DNA of 64,000 bases from Neolewinella aurantiaca. GTDB lineage: Bacteria > Bacteroidota > Bacteroidia > Chitinophagales > Saprospiraceae. The DNA is taken from positions 1 through 64,000 of the forward strand of contig NZ_VOXD01000018.1 of assembly GCF_008014675.1 (NCBI RefSeq). The letters are read 5' to 3'. The stretch's first letter is position 1. Each line of letters opens with the position of its first letter. Positions 34,787 to 43,597 of this stretch are shown here, piece after piece. The notes below the pieces were generated by a model. It saw only the letters and a program-made list of their open reading frames with translations. It ran no database searches and was not told where the DNA came from. The position numbers and the translations under genes are program-made.

Positions 34787-35458
34787 TTGCATCTCGTAGC
34801 TCCCTCTCTACTCGCCGCCGACTTCCGCCGCCTCGACCAGGCCATCGATTTCATCAATTCCAGCGAAGCTGACTGGTTTCACCTCGATGTAATGGATGGT
34901 AGCTTCGTCCCCAACATATCCTTTGGTCAGTTCATCATCGAGCAAGTCGCCAAAGACGCTAAAAAATTTCTGGACGTACACCTCATGATCGATGAGCCAG
35001 GGCGCTATATCGAAAGTTTCGCCAAAGCAGGTGCTAACGGCATCACCGTCCATGCCGAAGCAACCAAGCACCTCCACCGGGTAGTACAACAGATAAAGGC
35101 CGCTGGCTGTAAGGCGGGCGTTGCCCTCAATCCGCACACACCAGTAAGTGTGCTCGAAGATATTATTGAAGATATCGACCTTGTGCTCATTATGTCCGTC
35201 AACCCCGGTTTCGGGGGGCAGAAGTTCATTTACCACAGCCTTGCAAAAATCCGTCAGGCGTACGATTTGATCGCTGTTCGTAACAGCCCGGCCATCATTG
35301 AGGTAGACGGTGGCGTCGGCCTGCAAAACGCGCAGAAAGTACTCGAAGCCGGTGCCAGAGTACTGGTAGCTGGCTCTGCCGTGTTCAAAGCCGATGACCC
35401 GGCACAGGTGGTCAAACAATTAAAAGGAATTTCGGCCAACCCAATCGACTACGTATAG
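34787..35458 (+). CDS. rpe: Ribulose-phosphate 3-epimerase
   Basis: A 223-aa TIM-barrel enzyme of the pentose phosphate pathway that interconverts ribulose-5-P and xylulose-5-P. Diagnostic segments are HLVAPSLLAADF, FHLDVMDGSFVPN with metal-binding His and catalytic Asp, DVHLMI, MSVNPGFGGQKF and the second catalytic Asp in EVDGGV. The family usually begins M-H-L-V-A-P-S; here the codon before HLVAP is TTG, so a TTG start is inferred. The in-frame ATG at 34643 would add 48 residues of non-homologous sequence and lies upstream of the -7 box. The M16 gene begins about 17 bases downstream and is probably co-transcribed. Confidence 0.92.
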   Translation: MHLVAPSLLAADFRRLDQAIDFINSSEADWFHLDVMDGSFVPNISFGQFIIEQVAKDAKKFLDVHLMIDEPGRYIESFAKAGANGITVHAEATKHLHRVVQQIKAAGCKAGVALNPHTPVSVLEDIIEDIDLVLIMSVNPGFGGQKFIYHSLAKIRQAYDLIAVRNSPAIIEVDGGVGLQNAQKVLEAGARVLVAGSAVFKADDPAQVVKQLKGISANPIDYV

Positions 35459-35474
35459 GTTTACCCTGTTACAA

Positions 35475-36950
35475 TTGTTGACGGCTCGCGCCTGCTGCCA
35501 CCACCCTCCGGGGAGAGGCTCCACGTACGATCCGGTCCGTTCTGCAAACATTTGCTCAGCAGGCCTCCTTTCAATTGCTTCCCGCCGTAAGTCCGGTTCA
35601 TCAAAAAGATATCCCATCCGTCCCCCAAAAGTCCATCTTCCGAAGATTCCCGCCCTGTTACCTGCGCGACGTTGGAAACTTTCTAACGGCCTCCGGGTCG
35701 TTGCTATGCCCGGAGTCGAGGCTCCGGTGTTAAGGGTTGAACTAATCTGGGACGCCGGGCGCCCCTTCGAAAACAAGAAACTTCAGGCCGGTGCTACCGC
35801 TGACATGCTCGTGGAAGGCACCCGTCATCGTTCCGCCGGAGACCTGGAAGGCTTCTTCGAACAGTTCGGCACAGCGCTTGCCCAACCCGACCTGATGGAT
35901 ACGGCTAATCTGTCGCTGTCCACGATCATAAAACACGCCGGTAAAGTCTTCCCCGTAATGGCCGAGGTGATCGCAGAACCTGCTTTCGACGAAGCAAGCT
36001 TCCGGAAGTTCATGAAGCGGCGCAAGCAACAACTGCGGGAAGGGCTGAGCGATAACGACACACTTGCTTTCCGCCTCATCACCGAGTCGGTTTTCGGACC
36101 AGATCATCCCTACGGCTACAACGGGTACAAAGAAAATTACGCAAAGCTCACCCTGGAGGACATCCGCAACTTCCACAAAAGCCATTTCCACGCGGGTAAT
36201 GCCACTTTGTACGTTGCCGGTCACATCAACCGGGAAGTAGAGGCCCTGCTTGAGCGCACCTTCGGGCAGCTACCTACCGGGCCACGGGCTATCGCTCCCA
36301 CCCTGCCGGCCACACCCGCCCAGCCTCAAATCATTCAGGTACTGCGCCCACGGGCGCAGCAGACAATGATCAGACGGGGACGGCGCGGCATCCACATCGG
36401 CAGCGAAGATTACGGCGGTCTCGTCATTCTCGAAACTATTTTCGGCGGCTACTTCAGCAGCCGCCTGATGAAGAACATCCGGGAAGAAAAAGGCTACACC
36501 TACGGCATCGACAGCGAACTCGACACCTACCGCTACGATGGCTCTTTTGGCGTTTCGGCCGACGTTGCTAACGAGACCCTTGGCGCAGTTCGGCACGAAA
36601 TCGACATTGAAATCGATAAACTCCTTCAACACCCGGTACCCACAGCAGAACTGGACATGGTAAGAGCCTACCTTGCCGGCAGCATCTCTATGGAACTCGA
36701 CGGGCCTTTCGGCCACGGTTTCCGCCATCGTTCTGCCCTGATAAAAGGATACGACCCTGCCGCTCTCCTCAGGAATCTCAACGATGCCATCCGCGACATT
36801 TCTCCGGCTGAAATACAGGACCTGGCGCAGCAGTACCTCTCCAAAGGAGATGATTTCGAGGTGATTTTGGGCGGAGCAGACCTCATAGAAGGAGCGCAAA
36901 AAATTACGGCTACAGATCAGCCCCTTCAACTCACTGCCGGCATCATCTAA
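35475..36950 (+). CDS. M16-family peptidase homologue lacking the zinc motif
   Basis: The M16 (pitrilysin/processing peptidase) fold is clear from LSNGLRVVAM, GRPFENKK, HPYGYNGYKENY, YVAGHI and the R/Y pair in SSRLMKNIREEKGYTYG. The catalytic HxxEH is replaced by ATADMLVEG, so this is the non-catalytic partner type of M16B heterodimers. Its active partner, usually adjacent, is not in the window. The start is uncertain: no ATG occurs before the conserved domain, and the open frame begins at a TTG at 35475. The first 40 residues look non-conserved, so translation may start further in. It lies directly after rpe. No signal peptide is evident. Confidence 0.75.
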   Translation: MLTARACCHHPPGRGSTYDPVRSANICSAGLLSIASRRKSGSSKRYPIRPPKVHLPKIPALLPARRWKLSNGLRVVAMPGVEAPVLRVELIWDAGRPFENKKLQAGATADMLVEGTRHRSAGDLEGFFEQFGTALAQPDLMDTANLSLSTIIKHAGKVFPVMAEVIAEPAFDEASFRKFMKRRKQQLREGLSDNDTLAFRLITESVFGPDHPYGYNGYKENYAKLTLEDIRNFHKSHFHAGNATLYVAGHINREVEALLERTFGQLPTGPRAIAPTLPATPAQPQIIQVLRPRAQQTMIRRGRRGIHIGSEDYGGLVILETIFGGYFSSRLMKNIREEKGYTYGIDSELDTYRYDGSFGVSADVANETLGAVRHEIDIEIDKLLQHPVPTAELDMVRAYLAGSISMELDGPFGHGFRHRSALIKGYDPAALLRNLNDAIRDISPAEIQDLAQQYLSKGDDFEVILGGADLIEGAQKITATDQPLQLTAGII

Positions 36951-37256
36951 ACCAATAAAGAAAGTCTGCGCTCAGGCTTCAGAGTTTCCTTTTACGGAAA
37001 AACCGCTGCCCGGTCCGGCAGCGTAACGGAACCGTACGAGCCTTCCCTTGCTTCTACCAAGGCCTTGCACCCGCGTTTGCGCCACTAACCGATTCCCGCA
37101 AAACACACACCGATCCAACTAAATTTAACACCGTTCCCTCCCAATTGCAACTTATTCCTATATTTGAGCCTGTATTTAGCCAATCCCGGAAACAGCAAGC
37201 GAATTTTGTGTTTTTAAAGACCCGGGTGAGGTCATCCCTGTCAGAAGCGAGTTCCC
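36951..37256. other. Intergenic region upstream of the OmpA-TSP3 genes
   Basis: It holds one dispersed 19-bp repeat (37065-37083) and a -7 box TATATTTG at 37159-37166, giving a leader of about 85 nt for the gene at 37257. Confidence 0.5.
37065..37083 (+). repeat. Dispersed 19-bp repeat, copy 7
   Basis: TTGCACCCGCGTTTGCGCC, two differences from the strict consensus. Confidence 0.7.
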
Positions 37257-38789
37257 ATGAAAAGATTACTGATGAGCAGCCTGTTGCTGCTCTGTGCCTT
37301 CGGCCTTACCGCCCAGATGAATAATCTGAAGTCTTATAATGCCCTTTCGGCCCGGGTGCTGGCCATCGATCACCAAAGTATAAACGATGGGATCGACGAG
37401 GCCTCACCTACCTTTGCCCTCGAAGTGGGCTTCCGCAGGCAGTTCAGCAAAATCTTCGGCATTATGGTTCCCATCAAGGTAGGAATCATTGACGTGGGGG
37501 AGCTTGACAACATCACAATTTCAGGAATAGAAGTTCTGGGCCAGCTCTACCCTGCCGGAACAGACGGAAAAATCTCCCCTTACCTGCACGCCGGCTACGG
37601 CGTGGTATCCGAACGCCTGGAAAATGCCAACCGTCAGATTCCCCTCGGTGTCGGCCTGAACTTCAGGCTCGATGGAAACTCCTGGTTCAACATCCAGGGA
37701 GAATACCGCATCTCAGACCAGGAAAACCGGGACAACATCATGGCCGGGATCGGCTACGTTTACCGCCTCAGCAGTATTGACTCCGACAAAGACGGTATCA
37801 TCAACCGCGACGACAAGTGCCCCGACTTGCCCGGCCCACTGGCCACCAATGGCTGCCCCGACGCAGATATGGACGGCGTTACCGACGACAAAGACCGCTG
37901 CCCAACCGAAGCTGGCAACGCCAACCTTGCAGGTTGCCCCGATACCGATCAGGACGGAACCCCCAACGTAGACGATAAATGCCCCGAACTCGCCGGACCT
38001 GCCGATAAAATGGGTTGCCCCGATGCCGACGGCGACGGCATCAACGACGAAGCCGACGAATGCCCCGAACTCGCCGGAAAAGCGGAACTCGACGGATGCC
38101 CCGACACCGACGGCGATGGTGTAAAGGACAGCGAAGACGAATGCCCCAACACCGCAGGCAACCCCCGCCTCAAAGGCTGTCCCGATGCCGATGGTGATGG
38201 CATCCCCGACAAAGACGATAAATGCCCAGACCTGGCGGGTGAATCTGACAGCGGGTGCCCCGACAAAGACGGAGACGGCGTGAGCGACGACGAAGACAAA
38301 TGCCCCGGAATTGCCGGAACTTTCAACGGTTGCCCCGATACCGATGGCGACGGCGTCGGCGACGACCTCGACCGCTGCCCCACCCAGGCCGGTACTGCTG
38401 ATAACGCAGGCTGTCCCGAAATAAAACAGGAGGTAAAGGAACGTCTCGAGTACGCCGCCCGTGCCGTGCGCTTCGAAACCGGATCCGACAAACTGAAGGA
38501 GGAAAGCTACATCGTGCTCTCCGAAGTAGCAGGAATCATGCGGCAATACCCCGATTACGATCTCACCATCAGTGGCCATACCGACAATGTAGGCTCCGAC
38601 GTAACCAACCTGGCGTTGAGCGAACGCCGCGCAGCAGCCTGCCTCAAATTCATCGTAGCCACGGGAATTAAAGAAGGCCGCATCAGCAGCGCAGGCTACG
38701 GAGAAAGCCGCCCGGTAGCCGACAACGGCACGGCATCGGGCCGCCGGATCAACCGGCGCGTAGAGTTCGGACTCAATCCACGACGGTAG
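37257..38789 (+). CDS. OmpA-family outer-membrane protein with eight thrombospondin type 3 repeats
   Basis: The 510-aa protein has a signal peptide (LLMSSLLLLCAFGLTAQ), an N-terminal beta-barrel-like region (about 20-170), eight calcium-binding TSP3 repeats (about 175-395) of the form PDxDGDGxxDxxDxCPxxAG, and a C-terminal OmpA domain (about 400-508). The last has TISGHTDNVGS and LSERRAAACLKF for peptidoglycan binding. It probably links the outer membrane to the cell wall across a stiff calcium-bound spacer. A paralogue with five repeats follows 79 bases downstream, indicating tandem duplication. Confidence 0.9.
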   Translation: MKRLLMSSLLLLCAFGLTAQMNNLKSYNALSARVLAIDHQSINDGIDEASPTFALEVGFRRQFSKIFGIMVPIKVGIIDVGELDNITISGIEVLGQLYPAGTDGKISPYLHAGYGVVSERLENANRQIPLGVGLNFRLDGNSWFNIQGEYRISDQENRDNIMAGIGYVYRLSSIDSDKDGIINRDDKCPDLPGPLATNGCPDADMDGVTDDKDRCPTEAGNANLAGCPDTDQDGTPNVDDKCPELAGPADKMGCPDADGDGINDEADECPELAGKAELDGCPDTDGDGVKDSEDECPNTAGNPRLKGCPDADGDGIPDKDDKCPDLAGESDSGCPDKDGDGVSDDEDKCPGIAGTFNGCPDTDGDGVGDDLDRCPTQAGTADNAGCPEIKQEVKERLEYAARAVRFETGSDKLKEESYIVLSEVAGIMRQYPDYDLTISGHTDNVGSDVTNLALSERRAAACLKFIVATGIKEGRISSAGYGESRPVADNGTASGRRINRRVEFGLNPRR

Positions 38790-38868
38790 CTGACGCTGGG
38801 AGGGAATGACCGATTGTCCTGCTCGCCTTACATTTACTCCTCATTACCAGTCCTCCCAAAAGAACGCC

Positions 38869-40164
38869 ATGCTTCGCCCATTTCTCTTCAGCCTGCTTAT
38901 GGCATATGGCTGCGCCCTGTGGGCCCAGAACGTCGAACTTCCAGACCCGGCCCCTTTCACCACACTGGGCTTTAAGATGGTTATGCTCGACCACGGGATC
39001 CCCAACGAGCAACTGAAGGACCTTCAGAAAAGCTATGCGCTTGAACTCGTACCGCGCCGCCAGTTCAGCAAGCATTTCGGTATGCTGATGCCTCTGCGCA
39101 TCGGGAATGCAGACATCGGCGAGTTCAGGAACGTTCGTTTTGGCACCCTCGACTTCCTGGCCCGCATCGCTCCCGCAGGCAGTGAGAACAAGGTTTCTCC
39201 CTACCTCCAGGGCGGTTACGGGTTCTCCTTCGAGCAGGACGCCCGTCCTTTTCAGGCATTCCCCCTTGCTGCGGGCTTAGACCTGAAGGTAGGCAAAGAC
39301 ATGTGGGTTACCCTCCAGGCCGAATACCGATCAACCAGGCGCGAAAACCGAAAAAATGTCAACCTGAGCCTGGGTTACGTTTTCCGCTTCGGCAGCCCGG
39401 ACCGGGACGGCGACCGCATCGCCGATGGACAAGATAAATGCCCGGATCTGCCCGGAATGTCTACCGCCGATGGTTGCCCCGACGCCGACCGCGACGGCAC
39501 CCCCGACAGCGAAGACCTATGCCCTGACGTACAGGGAGACAAATCGGCAAACGGCTGCCCCGATTACGATAAAGATGGCATCCCCGATGATAAAGACCAG
39601 TGCCCCTACGAAGCAGGCAAAAAACGGCTGCGTGGCTGCCCCGACATCGACGGAGACGGCGTCCCTGACGACATCGACAATTGCCCCAACACCCCCGGCG
39701 GACTTTATACGGGTTGCCCCGATTCCGACAACGATGGCTTTGAAGACAACGAGGACGATTGCCCCGGTATAGCCGGGCCCAACCGCGGCTGCCCCGAGGT
39801 AAGCCCCCAGCTTCAGGCTTTGCTGGAAAGAGCCACGAACCGGATTACCTTCGAGGGCCGTTCCGCAACCCTTACGGCACAGAGTCTGCCGATGCTCGAC
39901 GAAATTGCCGTCAACATGAGGGCCAACCCTTCGTTCAAGCTTACAATAGCGGGACATACCGACAACACCGGCACGATAGACAACAGCGAAAAACTGAGTG
40001 AAACCCGGGCCCTCGCCTGCCGGGGCTACCTCATTTCGAAAGGCATCGACGCAGACAGAATCAAAACCATCGGCTATGGTGCAACCCGGCCTAAAGCGGA
40101 CAACGCTACTTTGATCGGGCGGGAGCTGAACAACCGGATAGAGTTGTCGATAGGTAACTACTAA
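38869..40164 (+). CDS. OmpA-family outer-membrane protein with five thrombospondin type 3 repeats
   Basis: A 431-aa paralogue of the preceding gene: signal peptide (MLRPFLFSLLMAYGCALWAQ), barrel-like region sharing RRQFSKHFGMLMPLRIG with the other, five TSP3 repeats (about 180-310), and an OmpA domain with TIAGHTDNTG and LSETRALACRGYL. ATG at 38869 is chosen because the signal peptide starts there. The repeat number differs (five against eight), pointing to expansion or contraction after duplication. The two could be co-transcribed, although TACATTTA at about 38828 may be a second promoter. Confidence 0.9.
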   Translation: MLRPFLFSLLMAYGCALWAQNVELPDPAPFTTLGFKMVMLDHGIPNEQLKDLQKSYALELVPRRQFSKHFGMLMPLRIGNADIGEFRNVRFGTLDFLARIAPAGSENKVSPYLQGGYGFSFEQDARPFQAFPLAAGLDLKVGKDMWVTLQAEYRSTRRENRKNVNLSLGYVFRFGSPDRDGDRIADGQDKCPDLPGMSTADGCPDADRDGTPDSEDLCPDVQGDKSANGCPDYDKDGIPDDKDQCPYEAGKKRLRGCPDIDGDGVPDDIDNCPNTPGGLYTGCPDSDNDGFEDNEDDCPGIAGPNRGCPEVSPQLQALLERATNRITFEGRSATLTAQSLPMLDEIAVNMRANPSFKLTIAGHTDNTGTIDNSEKLSETRALACRGYLISKGIDADRIKTIGYGATRPKADNATLIGRELNNRIELSIGNY

Positions 40165-40238
40165 ACCCGAAGGGCAAGAGTTTCCGGCAACCTTAAGAGC
40201 AGATAAGCGCCTTATAAGGTTACCGGAACATTACTTCT

Positions 40239-40730
40239 TTACGCCCATCCGTCTTTTTCCAACCGCTCGTACTTAACCTGTACCTGAGCGCGCAAGCCCT
40301 CCTGGTAATCCGCCATTTTCTGGCGGATGTCCGTATCGGTTGCGCCGAGGATGCGCGCCGCAAGCAGGCCGGCGTTCTTTGCGCCGTCCAGAGCTACCGT
40401 GGCAACGGGGATACCGCCCGGCATCTGGAGGATAGAGAGTACAGAATCCCAGCCATCAATGCTGTTGCGGCTTTTGATCGGCACGCCGATCACGGGCAAA
40501 GGTGTGAGGCTTGCGACCATGCCCGGAAGATGAGCCGCGCCTCCGGCACCAGCAATCACAACCTGAACACCTCTGTTGGCAGCATTCTTTGCGTAATCGT
40601 ACAAACGATCGGGGGTGCGGTGAGCGGAGACGACCGTCACTTCAATCTCGATGCCGAATTCGGTAAGTATTTCCGCCGCCTGGCGCATGATTGGGAGGTC
40701 GCTGTCGGACCCCATTATTATTGACACCAT
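40239..40730 (-). CDS. purE: 5-(carboxyamino)imidazole ribonucleotide mutase (class I PurE)
   Basis: A 163-aa enzyme of de novo purine synthesis converting N5-CAIR to CAIR. The N-terminal [10 protein letters not shown] phosphate-binding loop, SAHRTP with the catalytic His, [11 protein letters not shown] and GVPIKS are all present and uninterrupted. The length is typical, and it would form an octamer. No purK is adjacent in the window, so the pathway genes are dispersed. It lies 33 bp downstream of the Nudix gene on the same strand, so transcription may be shared. Confidence 0.95.
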   Translation of the reverse strand: MVSIIMGSDSDLPIMRQAAEILTEFGIEIEVTVVSAHRTPDRLYDYAKNAANRGVQVVIAGAGGAAHLPGMVASLTPLPVIGVPIKSRNSIDGWDSVLSILQMPGGIPVATVALDGAKNAGLLAARILGATDTDIRQKMADYQEGLRAQVQVKYERLEKDGWA

Positions 40731-40763
40731 AGTTGATTTATTGGTATTTTGGTTCGCCGGAAC

Positions 40764-41477
40764 TTAAATCTCAAAGTCGAGGGCCCGCCGAAGTACACCT
40801 CCGTCGCGCTGTTCGGCAAGTTTTTTATAGGTTTCCTGGTTGAATTTGTAAAGCACTGCCGGCCGGTGAGCTACGTTCTGTTGCCGTCCGACTTCTTCCA
40901 GAATACCGGTTCTCAAAATCCGCGTTCTGAAATTGCGCTTATTGAAAGACTCTACGTTGAGCACCGTCTCATAAAGTTGTTGGAGTTGCCCCAGGGTGAA
41001 CTCTGCGGGCAACAATTCGAAGCCAATCGGCTGGTAACGAACTTTAGCGGCAAGGCGCTCATTTGCTTTTTTGATAATATCGCTGTGGTCAAAAGCAAGC
41101 TCAGGCAACTCATTCAGCGGAAACCATTCTGCCTTTGTCGCATCGGACGAAGCAACTGCGGGGTGATCCTGAAGATTTACAAGCGAGAAGTAGGCAACCG
41201 AAATGACCCGACCACGAGGATCACGGTTTACGGCGCCGTAGGTATATAGCTGTTCCACGAAGAGATCCTTCACGCCGGTTTCTTCTTCCAGTTCACGAAG
41301 AGCAGCTGTTTCGAGATCCTCATCGAGATCAACAAAACCACCGGGAAGTGCCCAGTGTCCTTTGAATGGCTCGCCGCCACGCTCAATGAGTAACATTTTC
41401 AGCTGTTTCCCGCCATCGTAGCCATAGACGACAATATCGACAGTAACCGAAGGGCGGGGATATTCATAAGTATACAT
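40764..41477 (-). CDS. NrtR-like Nudix-domain regulator / hydrolase
   Basis: The 237-aa protein has an N-terminal Nudix domain with a complete Nudix box ([20 protein letters not shown] then TGV) and a C-terminal winged-helix region (about 150-237, [19 protein letters not shown] then [10 protein letters not shown]). This is the NrtR architecture, which regulates NAD synthesis in response to ADP-ribose. The neighbour directly upstream, pncB, supports an NAD-salvage role. Because the Nudix box is intact, hydrolase activity may persist. Bacteroidota also have related regulators of sugar use, so the effector is inferred. ATG at 41477 (MYTYEYPRP) gives a 25-base gap to pncB; an upstream ATG would overlap it. 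Confidence 0.82.
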   Translation of the reverse strand: MYTYEYPRPSVTVDIVVYGYDGGKQLKMLLIERGGEPFKGHWALPGGFVDLDEDLETAALRELEEETGVKDLFVEQLYTYGAVNRDPRGRVISVAYFSLVNLQDHPAVASSDATKAEWFPLNELPELAFDHSDIIKKANERLAAKVRYQPIGFELLPAEFTLGQLQQLYETVLNVESFNKRNFRTRILRTGILEEVGRQQNVAHRPAVLYKFNQETYKKLAEQRDGGVLRRALDFEI

Positions 41478-41502
41478 AGTGTCAGAGCTTTCTGGGGTAG
41501 CA

Positions 41503-42969
41503 TTATAACGCGTCAAAACCGAAATCTTCGAGAAGATTCATCTTTTCTTCCTGGAGTGCAGCATCCAATCCGTGCGGAAAGTTAGCAAAATTGGTGATGA
41601 GCGACCATTTCTTCCAGTTTTTCAGGGCGCGGTCGCGGGTGCATTGTAAGGATGGAAGGCTGTATACCAGTTCTCCGTCTTCGAACACAGGACGCAAGAG
41701 CTCGTCTTCTTTCAAACCCGGAGGGATGGATATCGAAAAGCCCTCTTCGGTATAGAAACGGCCGGTAGGCTCGCCGTTGAATTGATTATAGATGATTGAT
41801 CCCATCGGGAATCCGTCTTTTTCATCGTAGTATCTCCGTACACCCTGCCGGCCGGGATTGCTCACCTTGATGGCTGTTTCGGAAAGCTTGATCCGCGGCG
41901 ACCATTCGCCATCCTCTTCCTCGATCGCAGCTAGTTTATATACTCCTCCCAGCGCGGGCTGATCATGGGCGGTTGCCAGGCGGGTCCCGATTCCCCAGAC
42001 ATCGATCCGGGCTCCCTTCGCTTTCAGCTCAGCAATAGCGTATTCATCGAGGCTGTCGGACGCAATCACCTGCGCATCCGGGAAGCCAGCTGCATCGAGC
42101 ATCTCCCGGGCAGCGATAGACAGTTCGGCCAGATCGCCGGAATCGAGCCGGACGCCCAGCATTTCATGCCCGCGCGCTCTCAGCTTGGTCGCTTCCCGGA
42201 TGGCCTCAGCTATTCCGTCGAGCGTATCGTACGTATCCACCAGAAAGATCACATTGTTAGGCATCGCTGCGGCGTACGCCTCGAAGGCTTTTTCTTCACT
42301 CGGGAAGGCCATCACCCAACTGTGCGCGTGGGTCCCCTTCACCGGCACGCCGTAGTAGCGGCCGGCCCAAACGTTGGAGGTTGCGTCGCACCCCCCGATG
42401 TAGGCCGAGCGGCTGGCCGTTAGTCCGCCATCGATACCCTGCGCCCGGCGCAGGCCAAACTCCAGTACGGTATCCGGCCCGGCAGCAGCTTTAATCCGCG
42501 CAGCCTTGGTGGCAATCAGGGTACTGAAGTTCATCACCGTCAGCAAGGCTGTTTCCAGGAGTTGGCATTCGATAATGTTTCCTTCAATTCTCAGTAATGG
42601 CTCGTGGGGAAGGACGATCTCTCCTTCGGGCACCGCGTAAATGTTGCCGCTAAACTTCATCCTTTGCAGATAGTTCAGAAACGGCTCCTTAAACAAGGGT
42701 TTACCGTTTGCCCCCTTCAGGCGACCGAGGTACTGCACGTCGTCGGCACTGAACTTAAGCCCCTTTACAAGGTCAATCGCCAGGGCCAGCCCGGCCGACA
42801 CCGCAAAATCTCCACCAAAAGGAGCTTTGCGGTAAAACAAATGGAAAATCGCTTTCTTTTGGTGCAGCTTCTGGTCGTAATAACCAGCAGCCATCGTAAG
42901 TTGGTACAGGTCAGTCAGCAACCCAAAATCGGGCTTGTATACAGTGCTGAGGTGGGAGGTTGCGGACAT
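41503..42969 (-). CDS. pncB: Nicotinate phosphoribosyltransferase
   Basis: A 488-aa enzyme that makes nicotinate mononucleotide from nicotinate and PRPP in NAD salvage. Markers are [15 protein letters not shown] at the N-terminus, [24 protein letters not shown] with the phosphorylated His, and [11 protein letters not shown] at 42969 is chosen; the 56 upstream codons in the open frame run through the palindromic repeat element and are not coding. A full promoter and a 15-bp palindrome lie just upstream, suggesting repression, most simply by the NrtR-like product of the next gene. Probable operon pncB-nrtR. Confidence 0.92.
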   Translation of the reverse strand: MSATSHLSTVYKPDFGLLTDLYQLTMAAGYYDQKLHQKKAIFHLFYRKAPFGGDFAVSAGLALAIDLVKGLKFSADDVQYLGRLKGANGKPLFKEPFLNYLQRMKFSGNIYAVPEGEIVLPHEPLLRIEGNIIECQLLETALLTVMNFSTLIATKAARIKAAAGPDTVLEFGLRRAQGIDGGLTASRSAYIGGCDATSNVWAGRYYGVPVKGTHAHSWVMAFPSEEKAFEAYAAAMPNNVIFLVDTYDTLDGIAEAIREATKLRARGHEMLGVRLDSGDLAELSIAAREMLDAAGFPDAQVIASDSLDEYAIAELKAKGARIDVWGIGTRLATAHDQPALGGVYKLAAIEEEDGEWSPRIKLSETAIKVSNPGRQGVRRYYDEKDGFPMGSIIYNQFNGEPTGRFYTEEGFSISIPPGLKEDELLRPVFEDGELVYSLPSLQCTRDRALKNWKKWSLITNFANFPHGLDAALQEEKMNLLEDFGFDAL

Positions 42970-42974
42970 AGTTA

Positions 42975-42989
42975 GTTTAAATTTTAAAC
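42975..42989. promoter_or_regulatory. 15-bp palindrome over the pncB transcription start (candidate NrtR operator)
   Basis: GTTTAAATTTTAAAC has 7-bp perfect arms around a single base. It directly follows the -7 box on the minus strand, six bases before the start codon. Confidence 0.6.
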
Positions 42990-43019
42990 AAAGGTAGTTC
43001 GCGTAGTCGACAGATGCAA
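42989..43019 (-). promoter_or_regulatory. pncB promoter
   Basis: On the minus strand TTG (43017-43019) and TACCTTTG (42989-42996) are separated by exactly 20 bp. The start codon lies 20 bases beyond the -7 box. Confidence 0.7.
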
Positions 43020-43060
43020 ATTTTCCCTGAGTTTCGCACCAAATATATGACGCGCCGATC

Positions 43061-43151
43061 GGGCGCAAACCAGATTGTCGCTCAACCCCCTCCCAGCCTC
43101 CCCACACCGCTGCGCTGGGGAGGAGCAATCGCGACAATCTGGTTTGCGCCC
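43061..43151 (-). repeat. Palindromic element family, copy B
   Basis: GGGCGCAAACCAGATTGTCG at 43061-43080 is exactly inverted at 43132-43151. The interior matches copy A (14289-14382) in reverse orientation. It lies just upstream of the pncB promoter. Confidence 0.8.
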
Positions 43152-43597
43152 CGCCGATCAGCAGGATCAGTTACCGTCTGCACTTGAGCCGTCGATTGCC
43201 GTTCAAGTATCCCGGTACTCCGGTAACAGCTCAGAAAGCACTGCGCCTTATGGTTAGAGAAGGTTCCGTTAACCTTACCCTGCACCTGCGTTTCAGCGCC
43301 GTTCCTGCTGACGTACCTACCCTAGTGGACCAGCCACTAGTCAGCTTAACCGTGGAATCAAGCATATGTCTACCGGAGCGGGGCAGCCGACCTGACAAGA
43401 CCTTACATCTCAAATAACCCGAGCCGGGCACAAACGAGCCTTAGTTACTGCGTAACCCGAGCGCCGTTTGTAGCTCATTCCCTTTCATTCGTAGCATTAT
43501 ACCAGTTGCTCATATACGAAAGTATTCTGGCGTGCAACCTGCCTTTACCCAACTTCGCCCTTAGGGTATGTTCACTCGCACCCAACAATCAAGAAAG
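43152..43597. other. Intergenic region upstream of the TonB-type receptor
   Basis: One dispersed repeat (43280-43300) is present; otherwise no gene, clear promoter or hairpin was recognised. Confidence 0.45.
43280..43300 (+). repeat. Dispersed repeat, copy 8 (21 bp)
   Basis: It reads CTGCACCTGCG, TTTCA, GCGCC: the consensus with two extra bases in the variable middle. Confidence 0.65.

Noticed and set aside
37713-38579. 288-codon minus-strand frame opposite the TSP3 repeats
   Set aside because: It is the complement of Asp/Gly-rich codons and only mirrors the repeats.
41626-41644. Further copy of the 19-bp repeat inside pncB
   Set aside because: Two or more mismatches, and the encoded residues fit a C-terminal helix; left out of the count.
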